A DNA stretch of 64,000 nt from Thermococcus guaymasensis DSM 11113 (GTDB lineage: Archaea; Methanobacteriota_B; Thermococci; Thermococcales; Thermococcaceae): positions 310,001-374,000 of the forward strand of contig NZ_CP007140.1 in assembly GCF_000816105.1 (NCBI RefSeq). The letters are read 5' to 3'. A program made the position numbers and the translations under genes. Below the pieces are notes generated by a model. That model was not told the DNA's origin. It worked only from the letters and a program-made list of their open reading frames with translations, and did no database searches. Positions 45,355-54,190 of this stretch are shown in pieces (position 1 is the stretch's first letter; the number at the start of each line of letters is the position of its first letter).

Positions 45355-46638
45355 TTACGAAACTTTTCTGGCTATAAGATAGAGGGTCGCCCCAACGCGG
45401 AGGTTGGTGAGTAAGGCCAGGAGCGCGAAGAGTGCCTTGACTGAGGCATCTACCGGGTACAGCAGGAAGAGCATCGTCAGGAAGACCCTCTCGTCCCTCT
45501 TCCCAGGGAGCTTCCTGAGGCCCGGAACTTCCCTGTAAGCATCCCTGCAGAAGGCCCCCTTGAACCTCTCGGTCGAGTAGCTCACCATCACTGAGCCGAG
45601 GAGCGCTACAAGCGCCACGAGGTACCAGAGGGGCTCGCGGAGAGTCGAATATGCCAGCAGGGCGAGGAAAGTCCCGTCAACGTAGCGGTCGAGGATAGAG
45701 TCAATGTAACCACCGAGCCTGCTGGCCCTCAGCTGGGCCCTTGCAAGCTCGCCGTCAACGCCGTCGAGGATTGAGCTGAGCTGGTAGAGAACTCCCGCCA
45801 GCGGAAGGTTGATTAACGTGAGGACTGCCGAGAGAATTCCGACTGCAAACGTGACGGCAGTCATCTGGTTCGGAGTCACTTTCTCCGCGAGGAGGTAGCT
45901 TATCTCGGTGGAAATTCTCCTGTTGATGTGCCTGCTGATAAAGCCGTCCCCGATTCCCTTGGGAGCACTCTTAACGAGCATCTTCCTGGCCCGTTTGACA
46001 TCAGACGGGGTATCAACATCAGTCCAGGAAAGGCCGTCCACGAAAGTCACAGGGAGCCTTGCCCTCTTCACGACCTCACTGAGGGGATAGTCGCCGTTCC
46101 GCTCTCCTTCAAGCTCAGCAGTCACTTCAAAGATGCCCTCATCGAGAACGAAGAAGCCGGTATCCACAGCGTCCCATTCACGGAGGGACTTGCCTATATC
46201 CTCGACCCTACCGTCCCTGACCTTTACCTTGGTGGCCTCACCTACGTCGGCCCATCTCGGCCTTCTGTCGGCGATGAGGCCGTTTCCCTTCACTGCTTCC
46301 GCAACGAACTCCTCGCCGTAGACGTGATCGCTCATAACGAGAACGAACCGCCCGGAGACGTAGTTTCTGGCGAGGTGGAGCGAGTGGCCGTTGCCCTTCT
46401 CCGGCTCGGGGTTTATAACGAGCTCGGCGTTGAAGCCGTGTTTCTCTATGAACTCCCTGTAAAGTCCTGCATACCGCTCGTTTGTGACGATTACAAACTT
46501 ATCGACGCCGCTCTTCTGGAGAAAGTAGATGGTCCGGTACAGGATCTCCCTTCCTGCAACTTTGACGAGTCCCTTGGGCTTCCCGCCCATCCTCGTGCCA
46601 AGGCCGGCCGCGAGAACCACTGCAGTCTTTGGGGTCAT
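45355..46638 (-). CDS. Bifunctional inositol-1-phosphate cytidylyltransferase / DIP phosphate synthase
   Basis: A 427-aa fusion. Residues 1-230 are a nucleotidyltransferase ([20 protein letters not shown]) making CDP-inositol. Residues 230-427 are a membrane CDP-alcohol phosphotransferase with the motif [11 protein letters not shown], then [14 protein letters not shown], that joins CDP-inositol to inositol phosphate. The product is di-myo-inositol-1,3'-phosphate-1'-phosphate. The ATG follows GGTGGTG. The order before ino1 matches Thermococcus and Pyrococcus. Confidence 0.94.
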   Translation of the reverse strand: MTPKTAVVLAAGLGTRMGGKPKGLVKVAGREILYRTIYFLQKSGVDKFVIVTNERYAGLYREFIEKHGFNAELVINPEPEKGNGHSLHLARNYVSGRFVLVMSDHVYGEEFVAEAVKGNGLIADRRPRWADVGEATKVKVRDGRVEDIGKSLREWDAVDTGFFVLDEGIFEVTAELEGERNGDYPLSEVVKRARLPVTFVDGLSWTDVDTPSDVKRARKMLVKSAPKGIGDGFISRHINRRISTEISYLLAEKVTPNQMTAVTFAVGILSAVLTLINLPLAGVLYQLSSILDGVDGELARAQLRASRLGGYIDSILDRYVDGTFLALLAYSTLREPLWYLVALVALLGSVMVSYSTERFKGAFCRDAYREVPGLRKLPGKRDERVFLTMLFLLYPVDASVKALFALLALLTNLRVGATLYLIARKVS

Positions 46639-46731
46639 TGGCACCACCTTTTTAAGGCCCTTCTCTGTGGCCCTACCGGGAGAACCAAAGTTAAATTAAC
46701 CCAATGTAATTTAAAGCTTTCGGTGATGGAA

Positions 46732-47415
46732 ATGCGAGTTGCAGTGCTATACTCCGGCGGAAAGGACTCCAACTACGCCCTCTACTGGGCGCTGAAGCGG
46801 GGCTTCGAGGTCAAGTACCTCGTCTCTATGGTGAGCGAGAGGGAAGACAGCTACATGTACCACGTGCCGAACATCCACCTCACCGAGCTCCAGGCGAGAG
46901 CGGTAGGGATTCCGCTCGTTAAGGGGTTCACCAGCGGCGAGAAGGAGAAAGAGGTAGAGGACATGAAGGCCGTCCTTGAGGGGCTGAGGATAGACGGAGT
47001 GGTTGTGGGAGCACTGGCGAGCGAGTACCAGAAGAAGCGCGTTGATAGAGTTGCAGAGGAACTTGGCATAGAGAGCTTTGCCCCCGCTTGGCATCGCGAT
47101 CCAATCGAATATATGCGCGAGCTGATTGGAATTTTTGACATCGTAATGGTGGGGGTTTCAGCCTACGGGTTGGACGAGAGATGGCTCGGGCGGAGGATTG
47201 ACGAGAAAGCCTTAGACGAGCTGATAAAGCTCCACGAGAGGTACAAAGTCCACGTGGCTGGAGAGGGCGGTGAGTTCGAGACCTTCGTGAGGGACGCGCC
47301 GTTCTTCAAAGCCAGGATAGTCTTCGATGAAGTGGAAAAGAAGTGGAGCGAGTGCAACTACTCAGGAGTCCTTGAGGTCAAGAGGGCGCATTTGGAGCCG
47401 AAGGCACAACATTAA
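46732..47415 (+). CDS. dph6: Diphthine--ammonia ligase (Dph6-like ATP pyrophosphatase)
   Basis: A 227-aa PP-loop enzyme that performs the final amidation of diphthamide on elongation factor 2. The PP loop is [11 protein letters not shown] near the N terminus, and [16 protein letters not shown] is the family's C-terminal signature. The ATG at 46732 follows GGTGATGGA; the frame continues open far upstream antisense to the DIP gene, which is clearly not coding. It is divergent from IPCT/DIPPS. Confidence 0.93.
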   Translation: MRVAVLYSGGKDSNYALYWALKRGFEVKYLVSMVSEREDSYMYHVPNIHLTELQARAVGIPLVKGFTSGEKEKEVEDMKAVLEGLRIDGVVVGALASEYQKKRVDRVAEELGIESFAPAWHRDPIEYMRELIGIFDIVMVGVSAYGLDERWLGRRIDEKALDELIKLHERYKVHVAGEGGEFETFVRDAPFFKARIVFDEVEKKWSECNYSGVLEVKRAHLEPKAQH

Positions 47416-47452
47416 TTTATCCCTTCTTCCGAATTGAGTATGGTGGGAACGG

Positions 47453-47641
47453 ATGGAAAAGGTTGAGGCGATTTATGACCATGGGGCACTGAGGCCCCTA
47501 AAAAAGATATCCCTCCGAGAAGGCGAAAAGGTCCAGCTCCTGATAAAGCGCTCCCTTTATGAGATAATCTCCGCACTTGAGAGAGAGTTTGAAGACGTTG
47601 ATGAGGATCTCACCGAAACCCTTGTGAGGGAGAGAAAGTGA
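47453..47641 (+). CDS. DUF104 (AF2212-like) antitoxin
   Basis: A 62-aa protein whose first half matches the AF2212-like antitoxin fold (VEAIYDHGALRPLKKISLREG, a beta-hairpin with the typical GxLRPL). The acidic C-terminal tail (EDVDEDLTE) probably occupies the toxin. It overlaps the downstream PIN toxin gene by four bases, the usual antitoxin-first order. Confidence 0.9.
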   Translation: MEKVEAIYDHGALRPLKKISLREGEKVQLLIKRSLYEIISALEREFEDVDEDLTETLVRERK

Positions 47642-48081
47642 TTGTGCTCGATGCTTCTCTTATCATTGATTCCCTGCTACCGAAACTTGGTGAGAGGCAC
47701 CGGCTTGCAAAGGAAATACTCAGGGAAATTTCGGACAGGGGAATCGAGGTACTCATGCCCAAGATAGCTAAGATAGAGCTGTTGAGTGTGTTCAGCAGGA
47801 AAATAGGAAACAGGGCCATAGAAGTCGTCACCTCCATTGGGGAGGGTGTAACCTTTGTAGGAGAGTTCTACCAAGTGGCAGAGGCTGTAGCCCCCAAAGT
47901 CAGGGGGAGGGCTGTGGATCTGTACTACACCGCACTTGCTTTCAAGGACTCCGCGATTCTACTTTCGTGCGATAAGCTTCAAGTTGAAAACGCCAGGTTG
48001 GCCGGGGTTGAAGCGTACTACGTTCCGGACGATTTTGAAAAAGCGCTCGAAAGAATAAAAGGGATTAGGGCTTCACCCTGA
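47638..48081 (+). CDS. vapC: VapC-type PIN-domain toxin ribonuclease
   Basis: A 147-aa PIN domain protein. Acidic residues of the Mg-dependent active site appear in VLDASLIIDSLL (first Asp), KIAKIELLSVFSR (Glu), RGRAVDLYYTALAF and LLSCDKLQV. VapC toxins cut tRNA or rRNA unless bound by their antitoxin. It starts at GTG, overlapping the DUF104 gene by four bases. The 3' end overlaps the tail of a minus-strand gene fragment. Confidence 0.9.
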   Translation: MIVLDASLIIDSLLPKLGERHRLAKEILREISDRGIEVLMPKIAKIELLSVFSRKIGNRAIEVVTSIGEGVTFVGEFYQVAEAVAPKVRGRAVDLYYTALAFKDSAILLSCDKLQVENARLAGVEAYYVPDDFEKALERIKGIRASP

Positions 48082-48211
48082 CCCAGAACCACGCCTTTGA
48101 GCAGCCGTCCGAGACGCCACAGCTCGGAAACTCGAGGCTCCATTCTTTGGCTGGAATCGCCGAATCCGGCTCCCAGATCGAAGTAGTCGTCGTCGAATCA
48201 TGAATGCCAAT
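48065..48211 (-). pseudogene. Tail fragment of a lost secreted-type gene
   Basis: On the minus strand a frame of 48 codons ends at TAA (48065-48067) and is closed upstream by TGA at 48212-48214, with no start codon. It reads as a protein C terminus: a Thr run (DSTTTTSIW), then EWSLEFPSCGVSDGC and SKAWFWVRVKP. Paired cysteines and aromatic residues suggest an extracellular protein. Upstream homologous sequence is gone and replaced by the ABC gene, so this is probably a remnant. The parent family is not identified. Confidence 0.4.
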
Positions 48212-48262
48212 TCACGCAGAAAGCTTATTAAAGAAAGTGCAAGAGTTACCCCGGGTGGTGGT

Positions 48263-49024
48263 GTGATAGAGGTTGAGAACCTCGTCAAGCGCTTCAGTGG
48301 TAAGGTTGTGCTCAAGGGGATTTCCTTCACAGTCCACGATGGCGAGATCTACGGCCTCCTCGGGCCGAACGGGAGCGGTAAGAGCACGACGATGAGGATT
48401 TTAGCTGGAATCATCCCGCCGAGCGAAGGAAGGGTTGTGATCGAGGGTATAAACGTCGCCGAGAACCCGATTGAGGTCAAGAGGGTAGTGGGCTACATAC
48501 CTGAAACGCCTGTCCTGTATGAGAGCCTAACCCCGATGGAGTTCTTTTCCTTCGTGGGGAGCATAAGGGGGATTCCCAAGAACGAGCTTGAAGAGCGTGT
48601 TGAAAGGCTCGTGAAGGCCTTCGGAATAGAGGAGTACCTCGGCGAACTGATAGGGACGCTCAGCTTCGGAACCCAGCAGAAGGTTTCGATAATAGCTGGT
48701 TTGCTCCACGACCCAAAGGTACTGATCCTCGATGAGGCCATCAACGGCCTCGACCCCAAGAGCGCGCGCATAATGAAGGAGCTCCTCAACGGCTTCAAGG
48801 AAGAGGGGAGGAGCATCGTCTTCTCAACGCACATCCTGGCAATAGCGGAGGCAATTTGCGACAGAATAGGCATAATCTACAACGGCGAGCTGATAGCCGA
48901 GGGAACTCCAGAAGAGCTCAAGCGCTTCGCCCACGAGGAGAGCCTTGAGGATGTTTTCCTCAAGCTGACCGAGAGCCAGGAGGAGGTAAGCTCCCTCGTC
49001 AGGGCCCTGAGGGAGGCCTTCTGA
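48263..49024 (+). CDS. ABC-2 type transporter ATP-binding protein
   Basis: A 253-aa ATPase with Walker A GPNGSGKST, a variant signature LSFGTQQK in place of LSGGQ, Walker B KVLILDEAINGLD and the switch histidine in STHILA. The start is the GTG after GGGTGGTG; an ATG 21 codons upstream is open but has no site. It overlaps the permease gene by one base (TGATG). It powers an exporter of unknown substrate. Confidence 0.92.
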   Translation: MIEVENLVKRFSGKVVLKGISFTVHDGEIYGLLGPNGSGKSTTMRILAGIIPPSEGRVVIEGINVAENPIEVKRVVGYIPETPVLYESLTPMEFFSFVGSIRGIPKNELEERVERLVKAFGIEEYLGELIGTLSFGTQQKVSIIAGLLHDPKVLILDEAINGLDPKSARIMKELLNGFKEEGRSIVFSTHILAIAEAICDRIGIIYNGELIAEGTPEELKRFAHEESLEDVFLKLTESQEEVSSLVRALREAF

Positions 49025-50487
49025 TGGAGTGGGAAATCGTAAACGTCCTTTACCGCGAGATGACCTACAAAAGGCTGAAGGCAAACCCGCAGCTCTCAGC
49101 CGACTGGAAGAAGTTCCTCAAAACCTTCAAGAGGAGCGGGAGTCTCAAGAGAACCCTGCTGAGCCAGGCACTCCTCTTCAGTTTTCTCGGCCTCATACTC
49201 TTTCCGGGCGTCTACTACGTCAAAACTGACGGCTCGGCGGTAATCTACGCGAGCTACTGCATGCTCCCTCTGATTGTTACACTCTACGGAACGGCCGTTA
49301 CTGCACAGTATGCGGTCTCTCTCGGCCTCTTTGAGCCACTCCTCTCACTCCCGGTTCGCGTTGGAGGGAAGTACCTAAGTGCCCTGCTCCTCATAACGGA
49401 ACTGCCCTCTACCCTCTTCCTCCTCCCACCGACGGTGGCTTTATCCCTGAAACTCGGGATAACGGCTGGAATCCTCGGCCTCGCGTGGGCGTTGATTGGA
49501 GCCATGCTCGGCCACACCCTGGGCCTGGTCATCTACGACCGCCTTGGAAAGGCCTCCGGCGGGAGGTTTTCGGGCCTAAAGACGGCCTTTAAAGCCTTTG
49601 GGATAGTCCTCGTGATGTCCCTCTTCTACGGCCTCAACTACCTCCAGCGCTACGTTGCAAGCCACTATGAAACGCTTAAGGGCGTTTTCGAGAGGTACTC
49701 CATCGCCTACCCCTTCTCCGTCGTCACCGTTGAGAAGCCCCTTCTTTCACTTGGCCTCTTGATTGTTTACGGACTTGTAATTGGAGTGGTCTACGTTTCG
49801 ACGGTTAGGAGACTCTGGAGGAGGATAAGCGAGGGGACCGCGACCGAGAAGAGAGGAAGCAGGAAAAAACTCTCGCCCCGCAGTCCTGCCCTCGCGCTCG
49901 CTCTCAAGGACTTCAAGATAGCCTCGCGGAACACATCCCTCCTGACCGGCCTGCTGATGCCGGTCGTCATGATAATACCGGCGCTCGCCGGTGTCCTCAG
50001 CTCGGGAGGCGAGAGCTCGGCCGTCGACTTCGCCTTCGGCTTCGTCCTGGCCATTGGCTGGACATCGTTCATATCGATAGACGCCGTTTTGAAGATAGAC
50101 GGCAGGGGCTTTGAAGTCCTCCATTCACTCCCACTGAGCCTGGGGACGTTCCGGAGGGGCAAGCTCATTACGATGACGGTTGTTCCCGTGACGGCGGGCC
50201 TAGGCGCTGTTTTGGGGCTCTCTCTCAGGAACCCGACTGTGGTGAAGGTTCTCCCCCTCGCGCTCCTCCTGCCGGTCGCGACCGCTGGAACGACGCTGAC
50301 GGTTTTCTACTGGGGAATCAAAGAGGTTGCACTGCCCCAGACGACGTGGAAGAAGATGCTCCTCGCTCTGCTCGCGAACGGGCTGATAATCGGTGCAACC
50401 TTTGGACTGTGGCACTTGGGGTGGTTCCTCTCTATCCCCTTCCTTGTAATCGTTGACGCACTGTTGCTCTGGCACCTCAGCAGGTGA
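49024..50487 (+). CDS. ABC-2 type transporter permease
   Basis: A 487-aa membrane protein with about ten to twelve hydrophobic helices in two blocks (residues about 45-240 and 300-485), separated by a basic loop (RRLWRRISEGTATEKRGSRKK). It is the membrane part of the exporter with the ATPase upstream; the exported compound cannot be inferred. Its 3' end overlaps the convergent Mth938-like gene by 11 bases. Confidence 0.85.
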   Translation: MEWEIVNVLYREMTYKRLKANPQLSADWKKFLKTFKRSGSLKRTLLSQALLFSFLGLILFPGVYYVKTDGSAVIYASYCMLPLIVTLYGTAVTAQYAVSLGLFEPLLSLPVRVGGKYLSALLLITELPSTLFLLPPTVALSLKLGITAGILGLAWALIGAMLGHTLGLVIYDRLGKASGGRFSGLKTAFKAFGIVLVMSLFYGLNYLQRYVASHYETLKGVFERYSIAYPFSVVTVEKPLLSLGLLIVYGLVIGVVYVSTVRRLWRRISEGTATEKRGSRKKLSPRSPALALALKDFKIASRNTSLLTGLLMPVVMIIPALAGVLSSGGESSAVDFAFGFVLAIGWTSFISIDAVLKIDGRGFEVLHSLPLSLGTFRRGKLITMTVVPVTAGLGAVLGLSLRNPTVVKVLPLALLLPVATAGTTLTVFYWGIKEVALPQTTWKKMLLALLANGLIIGATFGLWHLGWFLSIPFLVIVDALLLWHLSR

Positions 50488-50833
50488 CGTGGAAGATTCC
50501 GAGAACCTTTCTCTTTCCGCTCAGTTCGTTGAAGAGCTCCACAGCTTTTCCCGTGGGGAGCTCATAGACTTCTTTGTCCTTAACCAATTCCCTGCTCTCG
50601 GGGAGAAGCGAGAGGTAGCCGTAGTAGCCTGTGCCGACGATTAGGACGTCGAATTCCTCCGACAGGTACTCCCCCAGCTCCTCCGGGTCAAGTTTGTGGC
50701 TGGTGCCATGCTTGGACTTGCTCAGCCACTTCTTTCTCTTCTCGACCCTTCCGCTCGGATAAACGACTATATCGTGCTCGTATGTTTTGCCATCGACGAT
50801 TATCCTCCCGAATGCGGGATATTCGAGCTTCAT
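50477..50833 (-). CDS. Mth938-like domain protein
   Basis: A 118-aa protein of the Mth938/NDUFAF3 fold. The core FGRIIVDGKTYEHDIVVYP and DVLIVGTGYYGYLSL are typical. Eukaryotic relatives assist complex I assembly; the archaeal function is unknown. The ATG follows GGAGGTT, within the last codons of the NERD gene (four-base overlap), so the two are translated from one mRNA. The frame remains open 32 codons upstream but that part overlaps the NERD gene. Confidence 0.83.
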   Translation of the reverse strand: MKLEYPAFGRIIVDGKTYEHDIVVYPSGRVEKRKKWLSKSKHGTSHKLDPEELGEYLSEEFDVLIVGTGYYGYLSLLPESRELVKDKEVYELPTGKAVELFNELSGKRKVLGIFHVTC

Positions 50834-51507
50834 AACTTCCCAACCTCCATTACATGGCCGGAATAAGACGCAAGCAAGTCTGACAAACGAACTATCTCTT
50901 GTTTGGACAGAATCTTTGGAAGTGAACATATGTACTCCTCTATCCGAGAGGGGAATAATACAGGGACCGTTGAAACTCCATCAAAGATCGTTGCACCAGC
51001 AAAAACCAGTATTGGCTGGACAAAATACTTCTCTCCGTATTTTTCGTTGAGGAATCTCGACAGCATTGCGGCGTTTCTTTTTGCTACTCTACTCAAACTT
51101 TTTATCCGTATTCTGGTTCCAGATAGAGTTTCATGATACCACTCGTCCCCCTCTGCGTGATATATCCCAGTGTACGCCTTAGTTTCAATCGCAAAGATAC
51201 CCTGCTCGCAGATTAAGACGTGGTCAATGTTTGAACGCATATTTGGAAGAACGACATCCGAGAGAAGCACTCCTTTAATGCACTTGGCCCTTGATAAGGC
51301 TTCAATAACTTGATATTCCCCCTCAAACCCGCTGGTCCATCGTTTAAATTTCCCTGTCGCATATTTTGCGCAAATACCAAAAGCAACTGCAAGGAGGAAG
51401 AAAAATGGGTGTACAAAAACAGCCAATCCCAAGAATACAATCGCTACCACAATGGATACGTCGCGCAATTTTTTCCAGCGAAGTGCCTCCTCGCCGGTGT
51501 ATATCAT
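50830..51507 (-). CDS. Membrane-anchored NERD-domain protein
   Basis: A 225-aa protein with two hydrophobic helices near the N terminus (about residues 17-50) followed by a NERD nuclease-related domain. Visible residues include GEYQVIEAL, NIDHVLI and IFAIETKAYTG, which supply the Glu, Asp and E-x-K of the PD-(D/E)XK-like core. NERD proteins are presumed DNA- or RNA-processing enzymes. Codon use looks more AT-rich than that of its neighbours, a possible sign of recent acquisition. The ATG follows GGTGAAAGG. Confidence 0.8.
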   Translation of the reverse strand: MIYTGEEALRWKKLRDVSIVVAIVFLGLAVFVHPFFFLLAVAFGICAKYATGKFKRWTSGFEGEYQVIEALSRAKCIKGVLLSDVVLPNMRSNIDHVLICEQGIFAIETKAYTGIYHAEGDEWYHETLSGTRIRIKSLSRVAKRNAAMLSRFLNEKYGEKYFVQPILVFAGATIFDGVSTVPVLFPSRIEEYICSLPKILSKQEIVRLSDLLASYSGHVMEVGKL

Positions 51508-51511
51508 CCTT

Positions 51512-52015
51512 TCACCTCGGGGTTAGAGCGTCCCTCAAAATCTTTGCGTGGTCAAAGGCCAGCGGGAGTTTCTCAGCCTCCTCGATTGGGACGACGTGGA
51601 CTTCCTTTGCGTCGTCCCCTGCCTTAAGTTCTCCCTCTCCAAGGCAGAGAAAGGCGACGGAAACGGTGTGGCCCCGTGGATCCCTGTTCGGATCAGAGTA
51701 AACGCCCACCATCCTGAGGATTCTGACGTCGAGGCCGGTTTCTTCCTTCATCTCCCTCTTTAACGCTTCCTCCACAGTTTCGCCATACTCCACGAACCCG
51801 CCGGGTAAAGCAAAGTGATCTTTGAAGGGCTCGTTCTTCCGCTTTATGAGGACGAGACCGTTGTTGTAGATGATCACACCATCGACTGTGAGCCCTATGC
51901 ACCTGTGGAGCTCGGCCTTCAGGTCGTGCTTTTCGGCAAGAAGCTTCGCTTCCTCACGGAACTGGCTTACGTCTTTACCCTTTGGGGCCTTGACGAGCAG
52001 AACGTACCGATCCAT
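51512..52015 (-). CDS. Nudix hydrolase
   Basis: A 167-aa protein with a complete Nudix box: GGFVEYGETVEEALKREMKE followed by ETG. It hydrolyses a nucleoside diphosphate linked to another moiety, perhaps ADP-ribose or a damaged nucleotide; the substrate cannot be read. An N-terminal 40-residue extension precedes the Nudix fold. The ATG follows GAGGTGAGAACT; the start ten codons upstream is rejected. It lies just upstream of the NERD gene on the same strand. Confidence 0.9.
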   Translation of the reverse strand: MDRYVLLVKAPKGKDVSQFREEAKLLAEKHDLKAELHRCIGLTVDGVIIYNNGLVLIKRKNEPFKDHFALPGGFVEYGETVEEALKREMKEETGLDVRILRMVGVYSDPNRDPRGHTVSVAFLCLGEGELKAGDDAKEVHVVPIEEAEKLPLAFDHAKILRDALTPR

Positions 52016-52141
52016 AGTTCTCACCTCAGGGAAGTCCCTTCTCATCAGCGTTCAGCGTGCTGACGTTTCATCATCGGTCGATTAAGTTTATACAAAGCGA
52101 TTTATATCATTGATGCTATTTTGAAATATGGGGTGGGGAGT

Positions 52142-52708
52142 ATGGAAAGAAAGCATGAGATGGCGGGAATTCTGGCCCCCATTGTTGGGCTTGGTGGAGT
52201 TTTCGCCGCGATTTTGATCCACAGGTCGTGGTGGAGGCTCACTGAAAACGCGATAAGCGACCTCGGAAAGGTTGGTCTGAGCTATAACTGGGTGATGAAC
52301 GCCTCTCTGATCATTGCGGCGGTTTTGGCTCTCTATTATCTCCATGGATTGTGGGAGGAGCTTGAGGGCACCCTCCAAAAGATAGGAGTGGCAGTCTTCG
52401 CGGCTGGCCTTCTGTCCCTGGCGGGTATCGGGGTATTCCCTGAGGGCACGGGCCCCCACTACTACGTGAGCTGGGGCTTTTTCGTGGCCTGTAGCATTGG
52501 GATGCTCCTCATCGGAATTGGTCTCTACATCCAAGGCGAGAAAACCCTTGGTCTTCTTGCGTTTGCAATATTCACAGTCGGGTGGATCCTCGCACTCTGG
52601 GCCAAGTCCCGTTTTCAGGGCGTCGCAGTTGCAGAGTTCATAGGAGTGTTCGGTATAGTTACCTGGCACTATGCACTACTCAAGAGGTTCCTCGTCCCAG
52701 AGGCTTAG
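52142..52708 (+). CDS. DUF998-family membrane protein
   Basis: A 188-aa integral membrane protein with six predicted helices. The family segment is NAISDLGKVGLSYNWVMN after helix 1. The function of DUF998 is not known. The ATG at 52142 follows GGGGTGGGG. Its 3' end overlaps the convergent PPC-domain gene by 33 bases. Confidence 0.82.
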   Translation: MERKHEMAGILAPIVGLGGVFAAILIHRSWWRLTENAISDLGKVGLSYNWVMNASLIIAAVLALYYLHGLWEELEGTLQKIGVAVFAAGLLSLAGIGVFPEGTGPHYYVSWGFFVACSIGMLLIGIGLYIQGEKTLGLLAFAIFTVGWILALWAKSRFQGVAVAEFIGVFGIVTWHYALLKRFLVPEA

Positions 52709-53101
52709 CCCGTTTTCCCTCTCTTTTCTCTCAAGCGTCCCGCCGAGGAGCTCCTGAATAAAGACCTCAGCCACAAAAACCTCTCCCTCAGAGAGATGGC
52801 CTCCCCAAAGTTTCCCCTCCGAATCGCCAAGGGCAACGTGGATGTGGGCAAAGGGCTTACTGCCCTTGATGCTTATGTTCCCCATGAGGGAGACCAGCTC
52901 GTAGGTGCCCGGAAGCTCTATGACCTTGTACTCCCCGGCGTCTTCATCAAAGTAGCCTATCTTCGGGTTCTTCAGGCTCCCAATTGCGTTCACGGTTCCG
53001 GTTTTGATCCCTTTGGCTTCCGCGAATCTGTTTATGAAGCCCAGGAGCTCTTCTCCCTCGGGTACGCGAAACAGAAAGCTCCTTCCAATTGAGAACTCCA
53101 T
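52676..53101 (-). CDS. PPC-domain (DUF296) protein
   Basis: A 141-aa single-domain PPC protein, the fold found in plant AT-hook proteins and in stand-alone archaeal and bacterial forms. The conserved His cluster is in FAHIHVALGDSEGKLWGGHL, which binds metal in structural relatives. The role is unclear: it may be a small-molecule or DNA-associated regulator. The ATG follows GGTGGTTCAA. Confidence 0.85.
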   Translation of the reverse strand: MEFSIGRSFLFRVPEGEELLGFINRFAEAKGIKTGTVNAIGSLKNPKIGYFDEDAGEYKVIELPGTYELVSLMGNISIKGSKPFAHIHVALGDSEGKLWGGHLSEGEVFVAEVFIQELLGGTLERKERENGLSLWDEEPLE

Positions 53102-53157
53102 TTGAACCACCTAAACCCTAATAAACTGCCCTCAACTTAACCTTTTGGGTGCTGAAT

Positions 53158-53703
53158 ATGGAAGCCAGGAAAGCGATAATGGCCGTGTTGCCCGAGCTCG
53201 TCGAGCTTGAGGAAGTTGATTTCTCGCAGTACTCCAGCCGGTACCTCCCGCTGGCGGTTTCCTTCGCAGAAACCGGTCGAAAAGGCCTGAAGGAGTTCGA
53301 GGAATTCATCAAGTCCAATGGTCTTAACATTTCCCTCGTTGGAAACTTCCTGCTGTCGGTTTTTCAGTATCTGATTATCAGGTACCGGCGGTATGGGGAC
53401 GAGAGCGTCATCAAGCCGGCTATCAAGGTCTTTCTGACCCTAAAGGGCTGGCTCAATGAAAACGGCTTTGAAAACCAGTGGAAACTGCTCCTCCACAACT
53501 TCGTGGGATACCTCGTGGACATGGGAGGCATGATCGCCAAAAAAGAGGAGTGTGAGATGGCGCGTGCCTATCTGAGGCTCATCCACAGGCTCGCCGTTGA
53601 AGCCGCCCGGACCTTTTCAGAGGCCTACTTCAAAGGGCTCTCCGAAAAAAGTGCCAGTATCTTAAAGGAAGTAGAGGAGCGCTGTGGTTCCGGTGACAAC
53701 TAA
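53158..53703 (+). CDS. Hypothetical helical protein, 181 aa
   Basis: An unrecognised soluble protein that appears almost wholly alpha-helical, reminiscent of a repeat or bundle (segments VLPELVELEEV, KGLKEFEEFIKSN, WKLLLHNFVGYLVDMGGM). There are no catalytic motifs. The ATG follows GGGTGCTG. Its stop overlaps the end of the convergent QueD-like gene by four bases. It may be restricted to Thermococcales. Confidence 0.65.
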   Translation: MEARKAIMAVLPELVELEEVDFSQYSSRYLPLAVSFAETGRKGLKEFEEFIKSNGLNISLVGNFLLSVFQYLIIRYRRYGDESVIKPAIKVFLTLKGWLNENGFENQWKLLLHNFVGYLVDMGGMIAKKEECEMARAYLRLIHRLAVEAARTFSEAYFKGLSEKSASILKEVEERCGSGDN

Positions 53704-54158
53704 CGTTCGAGGACAACCTCCGCGTAGCTCCTCGGATCCTCCCAGACCCTGACAAGGATCTTCTTAACATTTTTTCCCGCTTTCTCTGCCACTCTTTCGG
53801 CGAACCACTCTGCGATGTACTCGGCCGTAACGTTCGGCTTGTCGAGGATCACAACTTCGTCCTCCGGCAGCTCAAGCCTCTTGCCGTTCTTTTCCACGAC
53901 TACCCTCCCGTCCCCCCGCTCCACGACCCACTTCTCGCTGACGAGAATCCGGTGGTCAAGCCTCTTGACGAGGTTGCTGAGGTGGTTGAAGTCGAAGACC
54001 ATGCCGTTTTCGTTAAGCTCCCCCCAGATCTCAACGTCCACGTTGTATGTGTGGCCGTGGATCCTGAGGCACTTGCTGTCGTAGGGCAGGGCGAGGAAGT
54101 GAGAGCTGTCGAAGTCCTTGTGCCAGCCTATCTTCCTCCCTCTGACTTTGAAGTCCAT
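53700..54158 (-). CDS. 6-pyruvoyl-tetrahydropterin synthase / QueD-like protein
   Basis: A 152-aa T-fold enzyme. The zinc histidines are in SSHFL and HGHTYNVDVE, the catalytic cysteine lies four residues before HGH (KCLRIHGH), and the pterin-binding Glu is in VRVWED. These features fit QueD, which makes 6-carboxytetrahydropterin for preQ0 and then archaeosine in tRNA; a pterin role is the alternative. The ATG follows GGTGATAGAG. Confidence 0.86.
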   Translation of the reverse strand: MDFKVRGRKIGWHKDFDSSHFLALPYDSKCLRIHGHTYNVDVEIWGELNENGMVFDFNHLSNLVKRLDHRILVSEKWVVERGDGRVVVEKNGKRLELPEDEVVILDKPNVTAEYIAEWFAERVAEKAGKNVKKILVRVWEDPRSYAEVVLER

Positions 54159-54190
54159 CTCTATCACCAGCTAATGTTTCCGGAGAGGTG

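Noticed and set aside
45928-46731. N-terminal extension of the diphthine-ammonia ligase frame
   Set aside because: The extension is antisense to the DIP synthase gene, and a proper GGTGATG site and family N terminus occur at 46732.
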